Positions 1 to 11,880 are shown, counted from the stretch's first letter. The stretch is 64,000 nucleotides of DNA from Cyathus striatus (GCA_025738555.1 JAOVFP010000003.1:6138001-6202000), one strand, 5' to 3'. Notes: generated from the letters alone by a model not told the origin. A program made the numbers and translations.

Positions 1-655
1 CGAGGTATGTGACTGATTTTGTACTGGATTATTCTTGCTGATTTATTGCTAGAAAAATCCGAAATATTCAGTATGGTGCAAGAAAACCTTTCCCCTCTTC
101 AATGATGTTGGGTTTCTTGTGGGCAAGACTGTAGCAACTGGTGCTGGAGCTTTTCATGCTGGTGTTATTGTGAAACCAGAAGTTGTGAGTCCTGAAAATA
201 ATACAGAATCAGATGATGTGAATATTTTTTTATCTTTGTCACATTCTATTTTATTAATTCAATTCTAGGTTATTTTACTGGAAACTCCTGCTCCAAATTC
301 TCATAAGCATTTGTGTGCAGACTCTGACACTGCTCCAAAGCTGCAATATAAGCAGCTCAAGCATCAGAAGAGTAATGACAGTACTCCAAAGCATGCAGCA
401 GAGGCAATGAGTGGCATTGCTGATGCCCTTCAGTACATTGGAGATTCAATGCATTCAAGTGTTCTCAGCACACCAGAACATCATAAAAAGGCTACTCGGA
501 TGGTGGAGAATGATGTAGATCTCACTGAGAAGGAGCAAATTTGTGCTCTTCGACTGTTTACTGCTGATATAAAGGTAGTTGATACTTATACTTCTATTTC
601 TGGAGAGTCACTTTGTACGTCCTACCTTCACTCTATGATTGAAAATTCTCTCTAG
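1..655 (+). CDS. Myb/SANT-like accessory protein of a PIF/Harbinger transposon (3' part, cut by window edge)
   Basis: The visible part fits exons 1-4, 53-217 and 269-655, with introns 5-52 (GTATGT..CTAG) and 218-268 (GTGAAT..CTAG); the frame is open across both joins and stops at 655. Residues from the second exon read NPKYSVWCKKTFPLFND then TGAGAF, the pattern that follows the Myb/SANT-like domain in the second protein of PIF/Harbinger elements. The end contains ALRLFTADIKVVDTY, typical of the C-terminus of these proteins. In characterised Harbinger elements the Myb-like partner binds DNA and brings the transposase to the nucleus and ends; that role is inferred here. It converges on the transposase at 806-2111, the usual arrangement. 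The Myb domain itself lies left of the window, so the identification rests on the conserved C-terminal part and on the neighbour. Confidence 0.72.
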
Positions 656-805
656 GTGTCTTTTTTTGTATCCTATTCTATGCTTTCATATCCTAACTAT
701 TGTCACTCCTTATTCCAACTACTGTTACTCATTTTTTATCTGCCAATACTAACTATATTCATTCATTATTCCAACTACTGCCACTCATTTGTATTTAAAT
801 CGAAA

Positions 806-2111
806 TTACATATTCTCCCTTTGCTCTAGCTCTGCTTGATAATCATCCCACATTTTTTGAGCCATTTCATCTCTCCATTGTGAAGCACAATTACGTTCTG
901 TATCTGAAATTCCAGTGACTTCAGGTGGATGATTGTTATTTTGTATATTTGAGTCTTCTTCATTCTCACTTTCATCATCTGTTTCTTCTGTTGGTTCACA
1001 GTCTTCCATAAAGTTGTGAAGTGCACCAAGAGCTGCTACAAACTTTGCCTGCATTTCAAGTGGATACTCTACAGGTAGCTTCAATATTTGAAAACAGCAC
1101 TTGTAGACACCAAAAATCTGTTCCACTGTATTACATGCTTGAGCATGCCTCAAATTAAATAATTCTTGATAGTCTTTTAGTCTAAAATATGTTGAGTACT
1201 AGTGAGCAGTGATACAAATTAATAATATATACCTTTGACTAGCACGACCCCACTCTTTCAGATGGTAGCACTTTCCCTGATATGGTGTCAGAAGCATATC
1301 ACATAATGGAAAGCCAGCATCTGCCAAATAATACAAGTTTGGAGAAAGTTTCAAGTCATGGTTGCGAGCATAGTCAAAAATGTGAGAATCTGCAGCACTT
1401 CCTTCCCATCCACTGAGAATATATATAAACTTACCACCAAAATCAGAAGCTGCAAGAACATTCTGTGAGATAAATCCTTTTCTGTTATGATAGGGAATAC
1501 TGGATCCCTCTTCAACCCAGGCTGGAACATGACTTCCATCAATAGCACCATGACAATTGTTGAAGTGAGGTGAGAATTTCGGATTTTGAAGCTGCTTTGG
1601 CACATCATCTTCAGGCATAGCCTTCATGTATATTGTATAAAATGATCCAACAAGTATATTTGTTATCTTGTGGATGTATCTGTATTTAAAATACTTAGAA
1701 AAATCATTCATAAAGTTTATAAAATATGTATTACTTGCTTATGGTGTCTCCACTTCGCTGAAATCGCTCTTGAAGTGACCAAGAGCTTGCACCAGTATGT
1801 GCAAAATGAAGGAATATGGCAATTTGCTCATCTGCTGAGACATGTTTGCTACTCTGTAAGCCATGGTAAAGCTGTAGCTCAGCAGAAAGCCTAGAAAATG
1901 CTTCCTGAGAAAGGCCTAGTTGGTGAAAAATACGATCAGAATGTTCACTGGTGAGAAGCTCATCAAGCCAGCATTGCCCAGTGAGAATTGAAGTATGTAT
2001 GGGAATTGGAGTTGGAATTTGATTGTAATACTCCAAAACTGCCACTGCAGCAGCAGTAGCAGCAGCAATAACAGCCTTCTTCTTTGTTTTATCCAGAGTA
2101 TGGGAAGACAT
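806..2111 (-). CDS. PIF/Harbinger DDE transposase, complete three-exon gene
   Basis: Minus-strand exons 2111-1735, 1679-1233 and 1181-806 join in frame through introns of 55 and 51 bp with GT..AG ends, giving about 399 residues with no internal stop. An N-terminal helical region (residues ~45-125, with LGLSQEAFSRL and a helix-turn-helix-like segment before the first intron) is followed by the DDE_Tnp_4 fold: first Asp in GAIDGSHVPAW, second Asp in GWEGSAADSHIFDYAR, conserved YYLADAGFPL, and the Glu in NTVEQIFGV. The C-terminal tail is acidic. Family members cut and paste with a 3 bp TTA/TNA target duplication; element ends could not be located because the left end is outside the window. Cys and Gln in QACNTVEQIFG sit where relatives usually have Arg, compatible with CpG decay, so it may be a recently immobilised copy although the frame is intact. 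Confidence 0.88.
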
Positions 2112-2530
2112 GAGTAGGTATAGATTGATAGAATAGATAGAAGATAGTGATATGATAACAACACACTATGATCTACAATGGTCATGTGCACATGTGGGTC
2201 ATTGCGACATTTGTGACATCTCAATTCTTAACCCGTGAGAATAGCTCTTCCCCTAGCCATAGCATTGGATCACCTCCCCAAGATCCTTCCCCTCCCCTTC
2301 CCCATGCACCCAAAAAGGGCCTAAGGGTTGTAGGTAACCTGTGGGTTTCAATTACTTATTGGCTTCTAATTTATATGTGTATAAGTAAAAGCAAAAAAAA
2401 AGAGCTGTAGTTCATTGTAAATTGTACTGACCTATATACCAGTATGACCTAATTATAATCTATAAAACACAATGAGTACAGACAGACTAATCACTTGAGT
2501 AATTACAGTGTTATTGAGAAAATATTGAAT
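2112..2530. other. Non-coding flank of the Harbinger transposase gene
   Basis: No gene seen. It contains the 5' flank of the transposase gene and a short A9 run near 2393. A right terminal inverted repeat of the Harbinger element should lie here but cannot be recognised without its left partner. Confidence 0.5.
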
Positions 2531-2845
2531 GAGGAAGATGAGACAAACCAATTTGTAGAACATTAACCAGATCTCCATTTGTAACATTTAATAACTTGTT
2601 TTATATATGACAGTGAGGGCTAAATACACACTGAATTTCAAGGAATAAAAGCAAAATTCAGAGTGTGTCACTGCATAAATATCAAATAAGCAGGAAGATA
2701 AGACAGTACAATTTTTAGATCATTAACCAGAAGTCTGTGTGTAATATTTAATAGCACATTTTATACATAAACATTAGGGATAATGACACACTGAAAGACA
2801 ACGGATAAAGGTAAAATTTAGAGTGAATACGATGCTATCTGTGAA
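2531..2845. repeat. Direct tandem duplication, about 160 bp unit, two copies
   Basis: Copy 1 (about 2531-2690) and copy 2 (about 2691-2845) share in the same order the landmarks GAGGAAGAT/CAGGAAGAT, CATTAACCAGA, TAATATTTAATA-like, TTTTATA, GACACACTGAA-like and AAATTTAGAGTG. The copies differ by many substitutions, so this is an old duplication. No coding potential. Confidence 0.7.
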
Positions 2846-3400
2846 CAAGAGATGGCTAAGAGAGCAAACTGTATAGTAATGTAACGAGATTAACACATGA
2901 AATAATTAACTGTGCATTATTACCATAAAATCTACCACTAACTAATGGCCAAGTTGCGAAAGGAATCAACATAAAATGAAAGATAAACAGCAGAGAAGTT
3001 GAAATATACAAGTAGGAGAAGAGAGGAAGGGAAAAATATATTGTGACGGATACAGGACACTGCGTGAGCCGGTCTTGGACGCGTTTTATACGTACTGAGA
3101 AGGACACTTACCACCCTAAATATAAAAAGAATCGGGCTCAAGTTGATGGAGAAACAGCGATTTTACGAATGTCTACTTTCTGACATGTTATTCTGATCAT
3201 ATTATCCAACCCTGCAGACTGAACAAAATGCATAAAAGGTAGAACAGCAGTATAGCATAAACAGAGCATTGTAATATATTGTTTACTTATTAGTCAACAT
3301 ATGCTGTATGAAAATCTGGTTCTACTTTCATAACTAATTGAATGCAAGCTAGTAATGTAGTTTTTGAATGCATATGCTGCCAACAGGTTTCCACGGGTCA
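2846..3400. other. Non-coding stretch with a small CpG-retaining patch
   Basis: No gene recognised. About 3040-3180 keeps many CpG dinucleotides (for example GTGACGG, TGCGTGAGCCGG, GGACGCG, ATACGTAC, AATCGGG), unlike the surrounding DNA. The patch could be a recent small insertion or the 5' end of an unrecognised minus-strand gene; weak short reading frames only. Confidence 0.35.
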
Positions 3401-3401
3401 T

Positions 3402-3486
3402 GGGTACTGCAAAGCTGACCCACACTTGTACCTGCAGACACCCATACCTGTGACCCATGTGGGTTTGCTCTACCTGTGCAGTACCC
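3402..3486. repeat. Imperfect hairpin / short inverted repeat
   Basis: GGGTACTGCA at 3402-3411 is the exact reverse complement of TGCAGTACCC at 3477-3486, and the inner segments (GACCCACA near 3417, TGTGGGT near 3458) also pair. This gives an imperfect stem of about 25 bp with a roughly 35 bp loop. A MITE-like remnant is possible but no flanking duplication is evident. Confidence 0.6.
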
Positions 3487-4432
3487 TACTGAACTGTAAT
3501 TGTTACTCCTGCTATCTGTTAGTGCTATTAGCCCAGTTTGCCCATGCTTCCCAGAGAAAGTATACACAGCTCTTTCATAAGTTCATTCTGATATTTTACT
3601 TTTCTGTGACCACAAGCAGGTTGATAGGGTACTGAAGCCCAAGTGGAATAAGAGTACTTACATGTGCACTGGCAGAATGTGGTTGTATTGAAATATATTG
3701 ATAAAGTGCATTGCCATAATTATCATGAATGAATAGTAACAGGCAGACACTGCATCTGATGTGCATTGAGGCATTGATACTAATGTCCACAAAGTCTCTG
3801 ACCTACATTGCTTTCAGGAATATTCAAGGAATAACAAGCCCTTGATATTCACAAAAAATCTGTTGTTGTCTACTTTCCACAAGAGGCATGAAGTTGTAAC
3901 TCCTGGCATCTGTCAAGAACTGTGGTGGGCAAAGGAAACACAAAGGGTAAGCTTTGAGGTGCATAGGGCACTGCATCACTGCCCAATTTGTAAACCATAT
4001 CAGCAATATTATATTCGGGCTCGCTGTATTTTTTGCATGAAAGTGAAACTTACATTCACGTTTAATTTCTCAATAGTCCAATGCTGATTCTTTGCATTTC
4101 TGAATATGTAGTGCAAGACTAGAAGATTGGTTGAGCCAACAGACTCAAATTCAATGAAATAAGACTGTGTCTATCTGAAAGTGAGAAGTCAAGAAATTCA
4201 ATTCTCATACACATTCAAGAAAGGCTCATTGATCCACCTGTTGTTATTCGTGTTCAAGGATTTCTTTAACTTTGGTGGAGGGTTGTCGACAAGCTGTTGA
4301 CACCAGCCATCTCATGGTCTCAGTGCCATATTGCCATGCTGCAAGTCTAAACCATATTGGTAGGGGTACCCCCCACCTACCCCCTTACCTAATACATGTC
4401 CTGGATCAAAAGATCTGACACCTCTTGTTCAT

Positions 4433-4560
4433 AGTCCCCTGTTACAACTGACTATACCAAATTAGGTACTAGCACAAGATTTCGACACATCAGCTTGGAT
4501 TTGGCTTGGATGGCAGCCTTTATGTAAGCAAACCTCTTCTGTTGACTTAATGCCCTTGTG
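4433..4560 (-). repeat. Left member of a dispersed inverted pair (partner at 5930-6056)
   Basis: The reverse complement of 4433-4491 aligns with 5999-6056 along ATGTGTCxAAATCTTGTGCTA, AATTTGGTAT and TTGTAACAGGGGACT, with a few substitutions; weaker similarity extends outward to about 4560 and 5930. The arms are separated by about 1.4 kb of unrelated sequence. They may be the ends or an internal part of an old element. Confidence 0.6.
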
Positions 4561-5929
4561 TGCTAGTTGTGCAAGGAGATAAGAGGGAATGTGCAGTACA
4601 GTATGGAATGAAATGCAGATTTATTTTCTTTCTTCTCTATTGGAGGAACTCATTCTTATTTCCAATGCTATAAAATGCATGAAACAGATAGTGATGTGAC
4701 ATTGTTAAAAGTATGTGTGTTTAAGATAAGTATATGAACAATTACTGCTGGGGAGCTACAACTGTGCCAAAAAATATCCACCAACCAGAATGTCAAGCTA
4801 AGAAATAGTTTATCAATATTGAAGTTACAAATCGGTATGTACATAAGTAACATTTTTATATAAACAAAAATTATGTTTGTGGGATAATACAATACAACAC
4901 CATGTGGTATGAACTTGATCCTTTCTTCTTCCCCATCTTTTCAACAATCATTTTATCTGATAAACTGGTAGTTATACTTAAGTTAATAGATATGTACCCA
5001 TGTTGGATGTTGGATTACTGCTGGCCAATGAATTAATTTCATGTGATGTCATGTTGTAAGGTGCATAGATATGCATATCTATGTAGTGTTTAAAATGTAC
5101 AACTTTGCAGAATGTTATAACCATGTTTTTTAATGTATGCAGTAGGTAGACTGTGTTTAAATACATAATATATTTATGTTGTACCTACATATACTTTCCT
5201 CAAAAGTAATTTAGTATCTATGTGTGTGGTTTATACTCTCATCTCATTCCTGTTATAGAACACAGATTTATCATCCTATCCTCATGCAGTTGATGTGCCA
5301 TGTCAGCACTTCAGCTGGCAGAGCACTGCCATTTTCCTTACTAACTTGACTTGACCTTGTATTATGAATTTTCATTCTTTTCCTGGTATAAAAGTAGATT
5401 ATGATGTTACTGCCCACCTCAGTTGTCTCTCTTCATTATGAGAACTGAGGTGAACAGAGCACACTATATTTAGCTATTCATTTACTTATTCATATTACCT
5501 GCTATAGTGTTCTTACTTTACTCTATTACCTGTACATGCTAACAATTTCTGTGAATGGCACAAGAGGCTCAAGAGTTATAAATATTTACAAAATCAATAA
5601 CTTTATTTCAATAACTATAATACTTATACAGCATTATTATGAATGTTGATAAGTGTGCTACTGCCATACAGTAAGTAGTTACTGAAATCAAATATTAAAT
5701 TAAAGTCATTTCTAGACACTACAGTAAATATATATATTTTCTTAGTAGATTACTGTTACTAAATGCAGACATGTGGTTACCTACAGTTTATAAGCACCTG
5801 TTTAATGCCTACCTACAATAAAATATCAAATACAGGCAAGTATAGTAGACTTATTATCTACTGTAGTGATGTATCTATTGTATCTAGGGAGTTGCATACA
5901 AAAATGCAAGCACAGAAAATATCACATGA

Positions 5930-6056
5930 AGGATTGCCATATAAGTGCCTTCCAAGCATCACAGCACCATTCAAGCTGGCTTGTGAACCAATCATGTGAT
6001 GTGTCAAAATCTTGTGCTAGAACCCAATTTGGTATGGTTGATTGTAACAGGGGACT
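5930..6056 (+). repeat. Right member of a dispersed inverted pair (partner at 4433-4560)
   Basis: See the partner at 4433-4560. Shared landmarks in order are TTCAAGCTG-like, ATGTGTC, AATCTTGTGCTAG, AATTTGGTAT and TAACAGGGGACT. Coding content uncertain. Confidence 0.6.
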
Positions 6057-6350
6057 CATTACCATTCCAATCACTCAAGCTCATATCACAAAAATAAGCA
6101 GAAGCAGTAGTGGGAAGGCACTTGCAACCAGAATGAGAACTATGACACCACTCAAACAAGAAATCTATAGACAGTACTAAACAATGTAAAAGTTTAAAGA
6201 TGAAAGAAAGACAAGAAAAGATGAAGATTTGTGTTGGATTTGTGTTTTCATCAGTTATAAATCAAAAAGTGAGGGAGCAAGAAGCTTATGTATTAACCAA
6301 ATGCAGAATTTTTTTGTAACAGAATAAAGGAACTTCTGACTATGTTATAT

Positions 6351-6471
6351 AGCCAAAGTCCTACCCCCTGAGTTATCATTCTCCACTTTTGTCTCTTGCT
6401 CACACTTTGTTTCTCTGCAGTCACCCCCTTGCACTCTGCTGCCAAGTCAGGCCAGGGGCACAGTTGTGACA
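6351..6471 (+). mobile_element. Truncated 5' LTR of Ty3/gypsy element Ty3-1
   Basis: Matches the last ~120 bp of the full LTR at 14045-14705, from AGCCAAAGTCCTACCCC through AAGTCAGGCCAGGGGCA to the terminal GTGACA. The first ~540 bp of the LTR are missing; the sequence left of 6351 is unrelated, so the break came after insertion. The gag gene starts 55 bp downstream. No clear primer-binding site is visible directly after the LTR. Confidence 0.85.
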
Positions 6472-6525
6472 GTATATAGAACTACTACCTTGGATTCCTC
6501 TTCTCATAACACTTTTCTTTCCCTC

Positions 6526-8265
6526 ATGGCCACCTGTATGCAGACTCAGACTGCACATACCAGGAGCCATGAACAGCAGCAAAACAATGTGCATTGTAGT
6601 GATTGTCTAGCTGCTCAGCAAACTCGTGAACATAACAATGCCAGCACACCCCATCATGTTGACTCTGCTCCAACTCTCTCCCAGCAGAATGCCCCACCTT
6701 CAGCCAGTGCTCTTGTTTCTGAAAGAATTACCTCCACTCATCATGCAGCTCATGAACTTCAGCCAGTTCACAGCAATCAATTGCACACACCATGCCCAAT
6801 CCCACTAAGCATTTCTTTTGACCCCACCCTTGTCCTCACCGCATCCATAGAACCAGTGGATACTCAACTTTCTTCAGATGGTATAGCCACTCACCAGCAG
6901 CAAGCACCCACAGCCACTTTGCCAACCACTCAGCAGCCTGTAGCTTCAGGCAGTGGAGAACCACCTCCACCTCCACCTCTGTCTGGTGGTAATTCTGCTG
7001 GAGTTGGGAACAATGACCCTCCAGATGATAATGGAAATGATGGTGATCAACCCGGAGATGGAGACAATGATGGTGATGGATCCAGAGATGATGGCAATAA
7101 TGCAGGGGATGATAATGAGCAGGCAGATGCCAGTGGTGATGGTCCTGGCAGACCAAATTGCCCCAGAGGTCCTCCCTCTAATTCCTGTTCTAGGCCCTCA
7201 AGGGGTGACTACTGTGACCCTCATTGCCCAAGATGCCACTACAATTTCACCAGGGATGAAATCCTGGAAATGGTGGCCTCTGTAGTGGGTTACTTTGCCC
7301 TGCCACCACTACCTCCACTACCTCCTTCTCCCATTTGGAAGAAGGTTAACCAGCCAGATAACTTCAATGGTTCCAACATGCTTAAACTAGAGCCTTTCAT
7401 TATGCAAGTCTGCTTGGAGTTCTGGAATGACCCTCAGTTGTACCTGAACGATGCATCTAAAGTCAACTACACATTGACTTTCCTCTGTAGCTCGGAAAGC
7501 AATCTGTTTGCCACCTATCTTGATGATGGTGCCTATAAGCCATGGATAGATTCATGGGGCCATTTTGTCCAGCTCCTCCACACCAATTTCAGCCATACCA
7601 ACCCTATTGGTGAGGCTGAAATTTGCACCTTCTCCCTCCACATGGAGGATAACCAATGTCTCACTATGTATGAGATCAAGTTTAATGAGTATACAACACT
7701 CATGCCTTGGGATGATGCTGCCCTCAACTCAGCATACTATTGTAGCCTTTGTTCTTGTTTGAAGGACACTCTCTCTCATTGAGAGCAAGGCAAGCCTATG
7801 ACTCTTGCTGGGACTAAGAAGGAAGCCCAGGGCTATGACTAGAGGGATTGGGAGCACAATACTGAGTGCAACATTGAGGAGAAACACAGCAAGTCTGCTG
7901 CCAAGTCTTCAGAGAAGCCCAAGGGCAATCAGAATTCAAAGTCAACTTCAAATTCTTCCTCCTCCTCCAAGACTCAATCATCCTTGTCCTCCTCCTCTGC
8001 CTCTTCCAACTCCACTTCATCTTCAGGGAAACCCAAGAACAAGCAAAAGCAGAACCAGTCCAAGGTGCAAGACTTGACTAGGAAGCTTACCCTGGCAGAA
8101 TGTAAACATCACCTAGACCAGAAGCTTTGCCTATTCTGTGGCAATGCTGGCTATCAGGCCAAGGACTGTCACAAGGCAGCCTCTGCTGCCAAAGCCCATG
8201 TGGCCACTGCCACCTCTACTGAGGCTTCTCCCTCAGCAAACTCAGCTGAGAGTTCGAAAAAATAG
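6526..8265 (+). pseudogene. gag: Ty3/gypsy gag (capsid and zinc knuckle), broken
   Basis: One frame runs from ATG 6526 to 8265 with two internal stops, TGA at 7780-7782 and a TAG about 60 bp later. An upstream GTG in the same frame lies in the LTR and was not used. The N-terminus is low complexity (PPPPPP, then Gly/Asp/Asn-rich to about residue 210). The gag core (about residues 265-430) contains PDNFNGSNMLKLEPFI and YEIKFNEYTTLM. A Ser-rich linker leads to a zinc knuckle at 8128-8169, CLFCGNAGYQAKDC: the CX2CX4HX4C pattern with Tyr in place of His, a single C-to-T change. The product would form the retroelement particle. The protease-pol region follows in a different frame. Copy is not functional. 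Confidence 0.85.
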
Positions 8266-8381
8266 AGAGCAGCTCCAGTGACTCTGCACAGGCTGAGGAC
8301 CATGTTAATCTCTCCTGTGCACCTAAGGAGATAAGACTAAACACATCTGCTCTTTATGATCTCCAAGCTATACATATTCCT

Positions 8382-10357
8382 TTGACTTTATTTTCTCCAG
8401 CTGTGCCAGATATGCCCCTATCTTTACTCTCTCTTATTGATTCTGGTTCAACTCATTGTTTTGCTGACTTGTCATTTGTGAGGGAGCACAACCTCCCCAC
8501 AACTCTGGTCCCTCCCATTGCACTGAAACTATTTGACAGTACCTCTAACTCTATACTTACAGAGAGTATTTTACTATCTGTAACATTTCCTACTGGTGAA
8601 TGCATGGATATTAACTTCTATGTAACTCTGCTCAATTCCTCCTGCTCCATGGTATTAGGATTTAACTGGCTTTCCCAACACAATCCATTGATTGACTGGA
8701 CTGAGAGATGTATACTTGGCTTCCAAACCCCAGTCCCAGGAGAATTTTCTCCATCTTTGTCAACACCTGCATTGAAGGCATCAGCCTCTTTGCAAACCCT
8801 TCCATTACCAGCTTCATCTTCTGTTCCTCTGTTGGACAATAGTCCACCTCCTATTATCTTACTCATTAATGCTGCAGCTTTTCTCTGAGCTAGTAAGCTT
8901 GCTAGCTTGCAGATGTTTAGAATACAAGTTAGTGCCATAGTTTCAGCTTCTGCCACTGCCATGGCTGCAGAAGCTATGGACCTTTCCAATATTCTGAAGG
9001 AATATCATGAGTTTGCTGGTGTCTTCAGCAAAACATGAGCAGACACTCTTGCTCCACATTGCCCTTACAATCTCTGGATCAACTTGAAGGAAGGTACATC
9101 TCCTCCAGTCAGTACTGTGTATTTACTCTCACAGTCTGAGTTGGCCTCTCTACAAGAGTTCATTGACAAACATCTCAGGATTGGTTTTGTTCATCCTTCT
9201 CATTCTCAACATGGAGCACCAGTGCTCTTTGTCCAGAAGAAGGATGGATCTCTTCAACTTTGTGTCAATTTCCATGGGCTTAATGCAATCTCCAAAAAGG
9301 ATTGATATCCCCTTCCTCTTATTTCTGACCTCCTTGACTCTCCTTGCAAGGCTAGAATCTACACCAAGATTGATCTCCACCATGCTTATCACTTAGTCCA
9401 TATTGCTGATGGAGATGAGTGGAAGACTGCTTTTTGCACTCACTATGGCTTGTTTGAATGGCTAGTTATGCTATTTGGACTCACCAACGCACCTGCAGCT
9501 TTCCAACATTTCATGAATGACATCTTCAAGGACATGCTCAATGTGTGCATTACAGTCTACCTTGATGATATACTAATCTACTCTGATAGTCTTGAGGAGC
9601 ACAAATGGCATGTTAAAGAAGTTCTCAAGCATTTATGCCAACATGGGCTCTATGCCTAAGTGGACAAGTGTGAATTCCACTCTGAATCTGTTGAGTATTT
9701 AGGTTATGTCCTTTCTCCAAGTGGCCTCACTATGTCCCAGGATAAAGTCCAAACCATTAGGGATTGGCCTGAGCCTAAGAAGGTTAAAGATGTTCAGTCT
9801 TTCCTTGGGTTCACTAACTTCTATAGGCACTTTATCCAGCACTACTCTGATATAGTAGTGCCTCTCACTCATCTTACCTGCAAGGGCTTGAAGTGGGACT
9901 TTTCTCCGGCTTGCCATTTGGCATTTGAGAAACTGAAGGACACCTTCACCACAGCTCCTGTACTCACTCATTGGGTTCCTGATGCCCAGATCATCATAGA
10001 AACTGACACCTCTGACTACACTCTCGGAGCAATCCTCTCAATTGTTGCTGACGATGGTGATATCCACCCCATTGCATTCCATTCCCATACATTTACCTCT
10101 CCTGAACTGAACTATGACACTCACGACAAGGAACTCCTGGCTATTTTTGAAGCTTTCATGTCTGGTGACACTACTTGGAGGGTTCTGGTACTCTGATTGA
10201 TGTGGTCACTGACCATAAAAACTTAGAGTATTTCTCCACCACCAAGATCCTTACTTGCTGCCAGGCTTGTTGGTCAGAGTACCTGTCTCAGTTCAATTTG
10301 GTTATTCATTTCTGCCCAGGGAAACTTGGTGTGAAATCTGATGCTTTAACTAGATGA
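8382..10357 (+). pseudogene. pol: Ty3/gypsy pol: protease, reverse transcriptase and RNase H, broken
   Basis: The frame starting at 8382 continues to about 10196 through stops TGA 8886, TGA 9036, TGA 9303 and TAA 9657, then shifts frame near 10160 and runs to 10357. The protease shows LLSLIDSGSTHCFADLSF and MVLGFNWLSQHNP. Reverse transcriptase shows [46 protein letters not shown] and the active site [11 protein letters not shown]. RNase H shows IETDTSDYTLGAIL and DKELLAIFEAF, and after the frameshift [10 protein letters not shown] and [11 protein letters not shown]. Domain order PR-RT-RH is that of Ty3/gypsy. Position 9303 has TGA where relatives have Arg (KKDRYPLP), a CpG-decay change. The zinc-binding start of integrase that should follow is missing, apparently by deletion around 10370-10450. 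Confidence 0.9.
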
Positions 10358-10457
10358 TGGGACATCTACTCTAACGGGGGGAATAACGACTATACCAAAG
10401 TTAATCCACACAATTTTCATCCTGTTTTTACCCAAGAACAGCTCATCACCTCTATCT

Positions 10458-11537
10458 GTGCCACCACACTCCTTCATCCTGTTCTCCATGTCAATCCTAG
10501 TTATTGTTAACCGCCTTAGCAAGCAAGCTATCTTCATCCCTTGTCATAACACCATCACCTCTGCCCAACTTGCTAAGCTCTTTGTCATGCATATATTCTC
10601 TAAGCATGGTGTTCCCAGCCACATTACCTCCAATTGTGGTTCGGAGTTTGTCTCCCACTTCTTCCAGTCTCTTGATAAGGTTCTCAACATCAACCTGCAC
10701 TTTACCTCCAGATATCACCCAGAAGGTGACAGACAAACTGAATGCATTAACCAAGTCTTAGAGCAGTACCTCCACATTTACTGCAATTACCAGCAGGACA
10801 ACTGGGCTGATCTCCTTCCCATTGCTGAGTTCACGTATAACAACACACCAAGCTCAACCACTAATACTACTCCGTTCTTTGCCAATAAGAGGTATCATCC
10901 ACAGATTACAGTTTATCCCAAACATGATGTTACTTCTGTTCATGATAGGGACTATGCCATGGATCTTCAGAAACTTCATGAAAACCTCAAGGCTGAAATA
11001 GCACTTGCTCAGAAGTACTATCAGGTTGGAGCAGACAACTGTTGCTTGCCTGCCCTGAAGTTCAAAGTTGGAACTAAAGCCTTCATTCGTGCTAAGTTCT
11101 TTAACACCACTCGCCCTTCCAAGAAATTGGCTGAAAAGTATTATGGTCCTTTCAAGATCATTGCCGAAACTGGTACCCACTCCCACACCCTTAGACTCCC
11201 TTCCAATTTCTGAGCTGTACACCCTGTATTCCATGTTTCTATGCTTGAGCCCACAGTTGAAAACACCATCCCTGGTTGAGAAATACCTCTGCCTCCCCCT
11301 GTGGAAATTGATGGAGATATTGAGTTTGAGATCAGTGAGATCTGCAACTCCAAGCTAGATTGCCAGTTCAAGAAATGTCCTCTTTGTTACTTAGTCTGAT
11401 GGACTGGTTATGAAGGAACTGACGAAGAACTCACTTAGTTGGCTGCCACTGAAGTAGAACATGCTACAGAACTCATAGAGGAATTTCATGCTCATTATTC
11501 TGATAAGCCCAATCCTTCTACTCCTGTTACATAGACT
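10458..11537 (+). pseudogene. Ty3/gypsy integrase core with C-terminal chromodomain, broken
   Basis: The integrase catalytic core is readable from about 10490 (SILVIVNRLSKQAIFIPC) through FSKHGVPSHITSNCGSEFVS, YHPEGDRQTECINQVLEQYL and FKVGTKAFIRAKFFNTTRPSKK is split across its end region. The DDE triad is damaged: the first Asp is Asn (AAC 10509-10511), the second is Asn (AAT 10632-10634), while Glu (GAA 10740-10742) remains. After TGA 11211 the frame continues as AVHPVFHVSMLEP, then a chromodomain at about 11320-11505 with FEISEI, the key aromatic WTGYEGTDEE and a C-terminal helix; stops here replace Arg (TGA) and Trp (TAG). Chromodomains direct chromovirus integration to histone-marked heterochromatin. 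Not functional. Confidence 0.88.
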
Positions 11538-11880
11538 TTCTCTGCTTACATCTCTGTTTCTCCATTATAGTTTATTGTATATCCATATTCATCTTCTTAA
11601 CCAAAGGTTGAAGATTGATGCTTCTCCAGACACTGCTTGCATGATGACCACTATGTTTAATAAGCATAGCTGATTCATCACTTTGCATACTTAACAAGGT
11701 GGGCTGAGAGTGGAAGTACAGAGTTGTATTGGTTTTCTCCTAAGGTGTTTCTCCCTACTCCATTTTATCATTTACTCTTACTGTTCATTCTCCTTGCATC
11801 AAAAAATCATTAAAGTCCACAAAATAAGTATTTACAATTTTTCCGCCTACTGTACATTACACTTCATCTTTGTCTTTGTC

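Larger units (their letters stand above)
3487..6350. other. Degenerate non-coding DNA
   Basis: No gene could be supported. It holds the paired inverted segments at 4433-4560 and 5930-6056, and a small hairpin at about 5415-5453 (CACCTCAGTT / AACTGAGGTG arms). Reading frames here are short and lack recognisable motifs. Confidence 0.5.

Noticed and set aside
3842..4087. 81-codon frame with Cys and His residues at 3.8-4.1 kb
   Set aside because: Spacing fits no zinc-finger family, there is no neighbouring support, and the opposite strand is equally open.
6466..6525. GTG at 6466 as the gag start
   Set aside because: It lies inside the LTR end; the first ATG in frame is 6526, which follows an untranslated leader.
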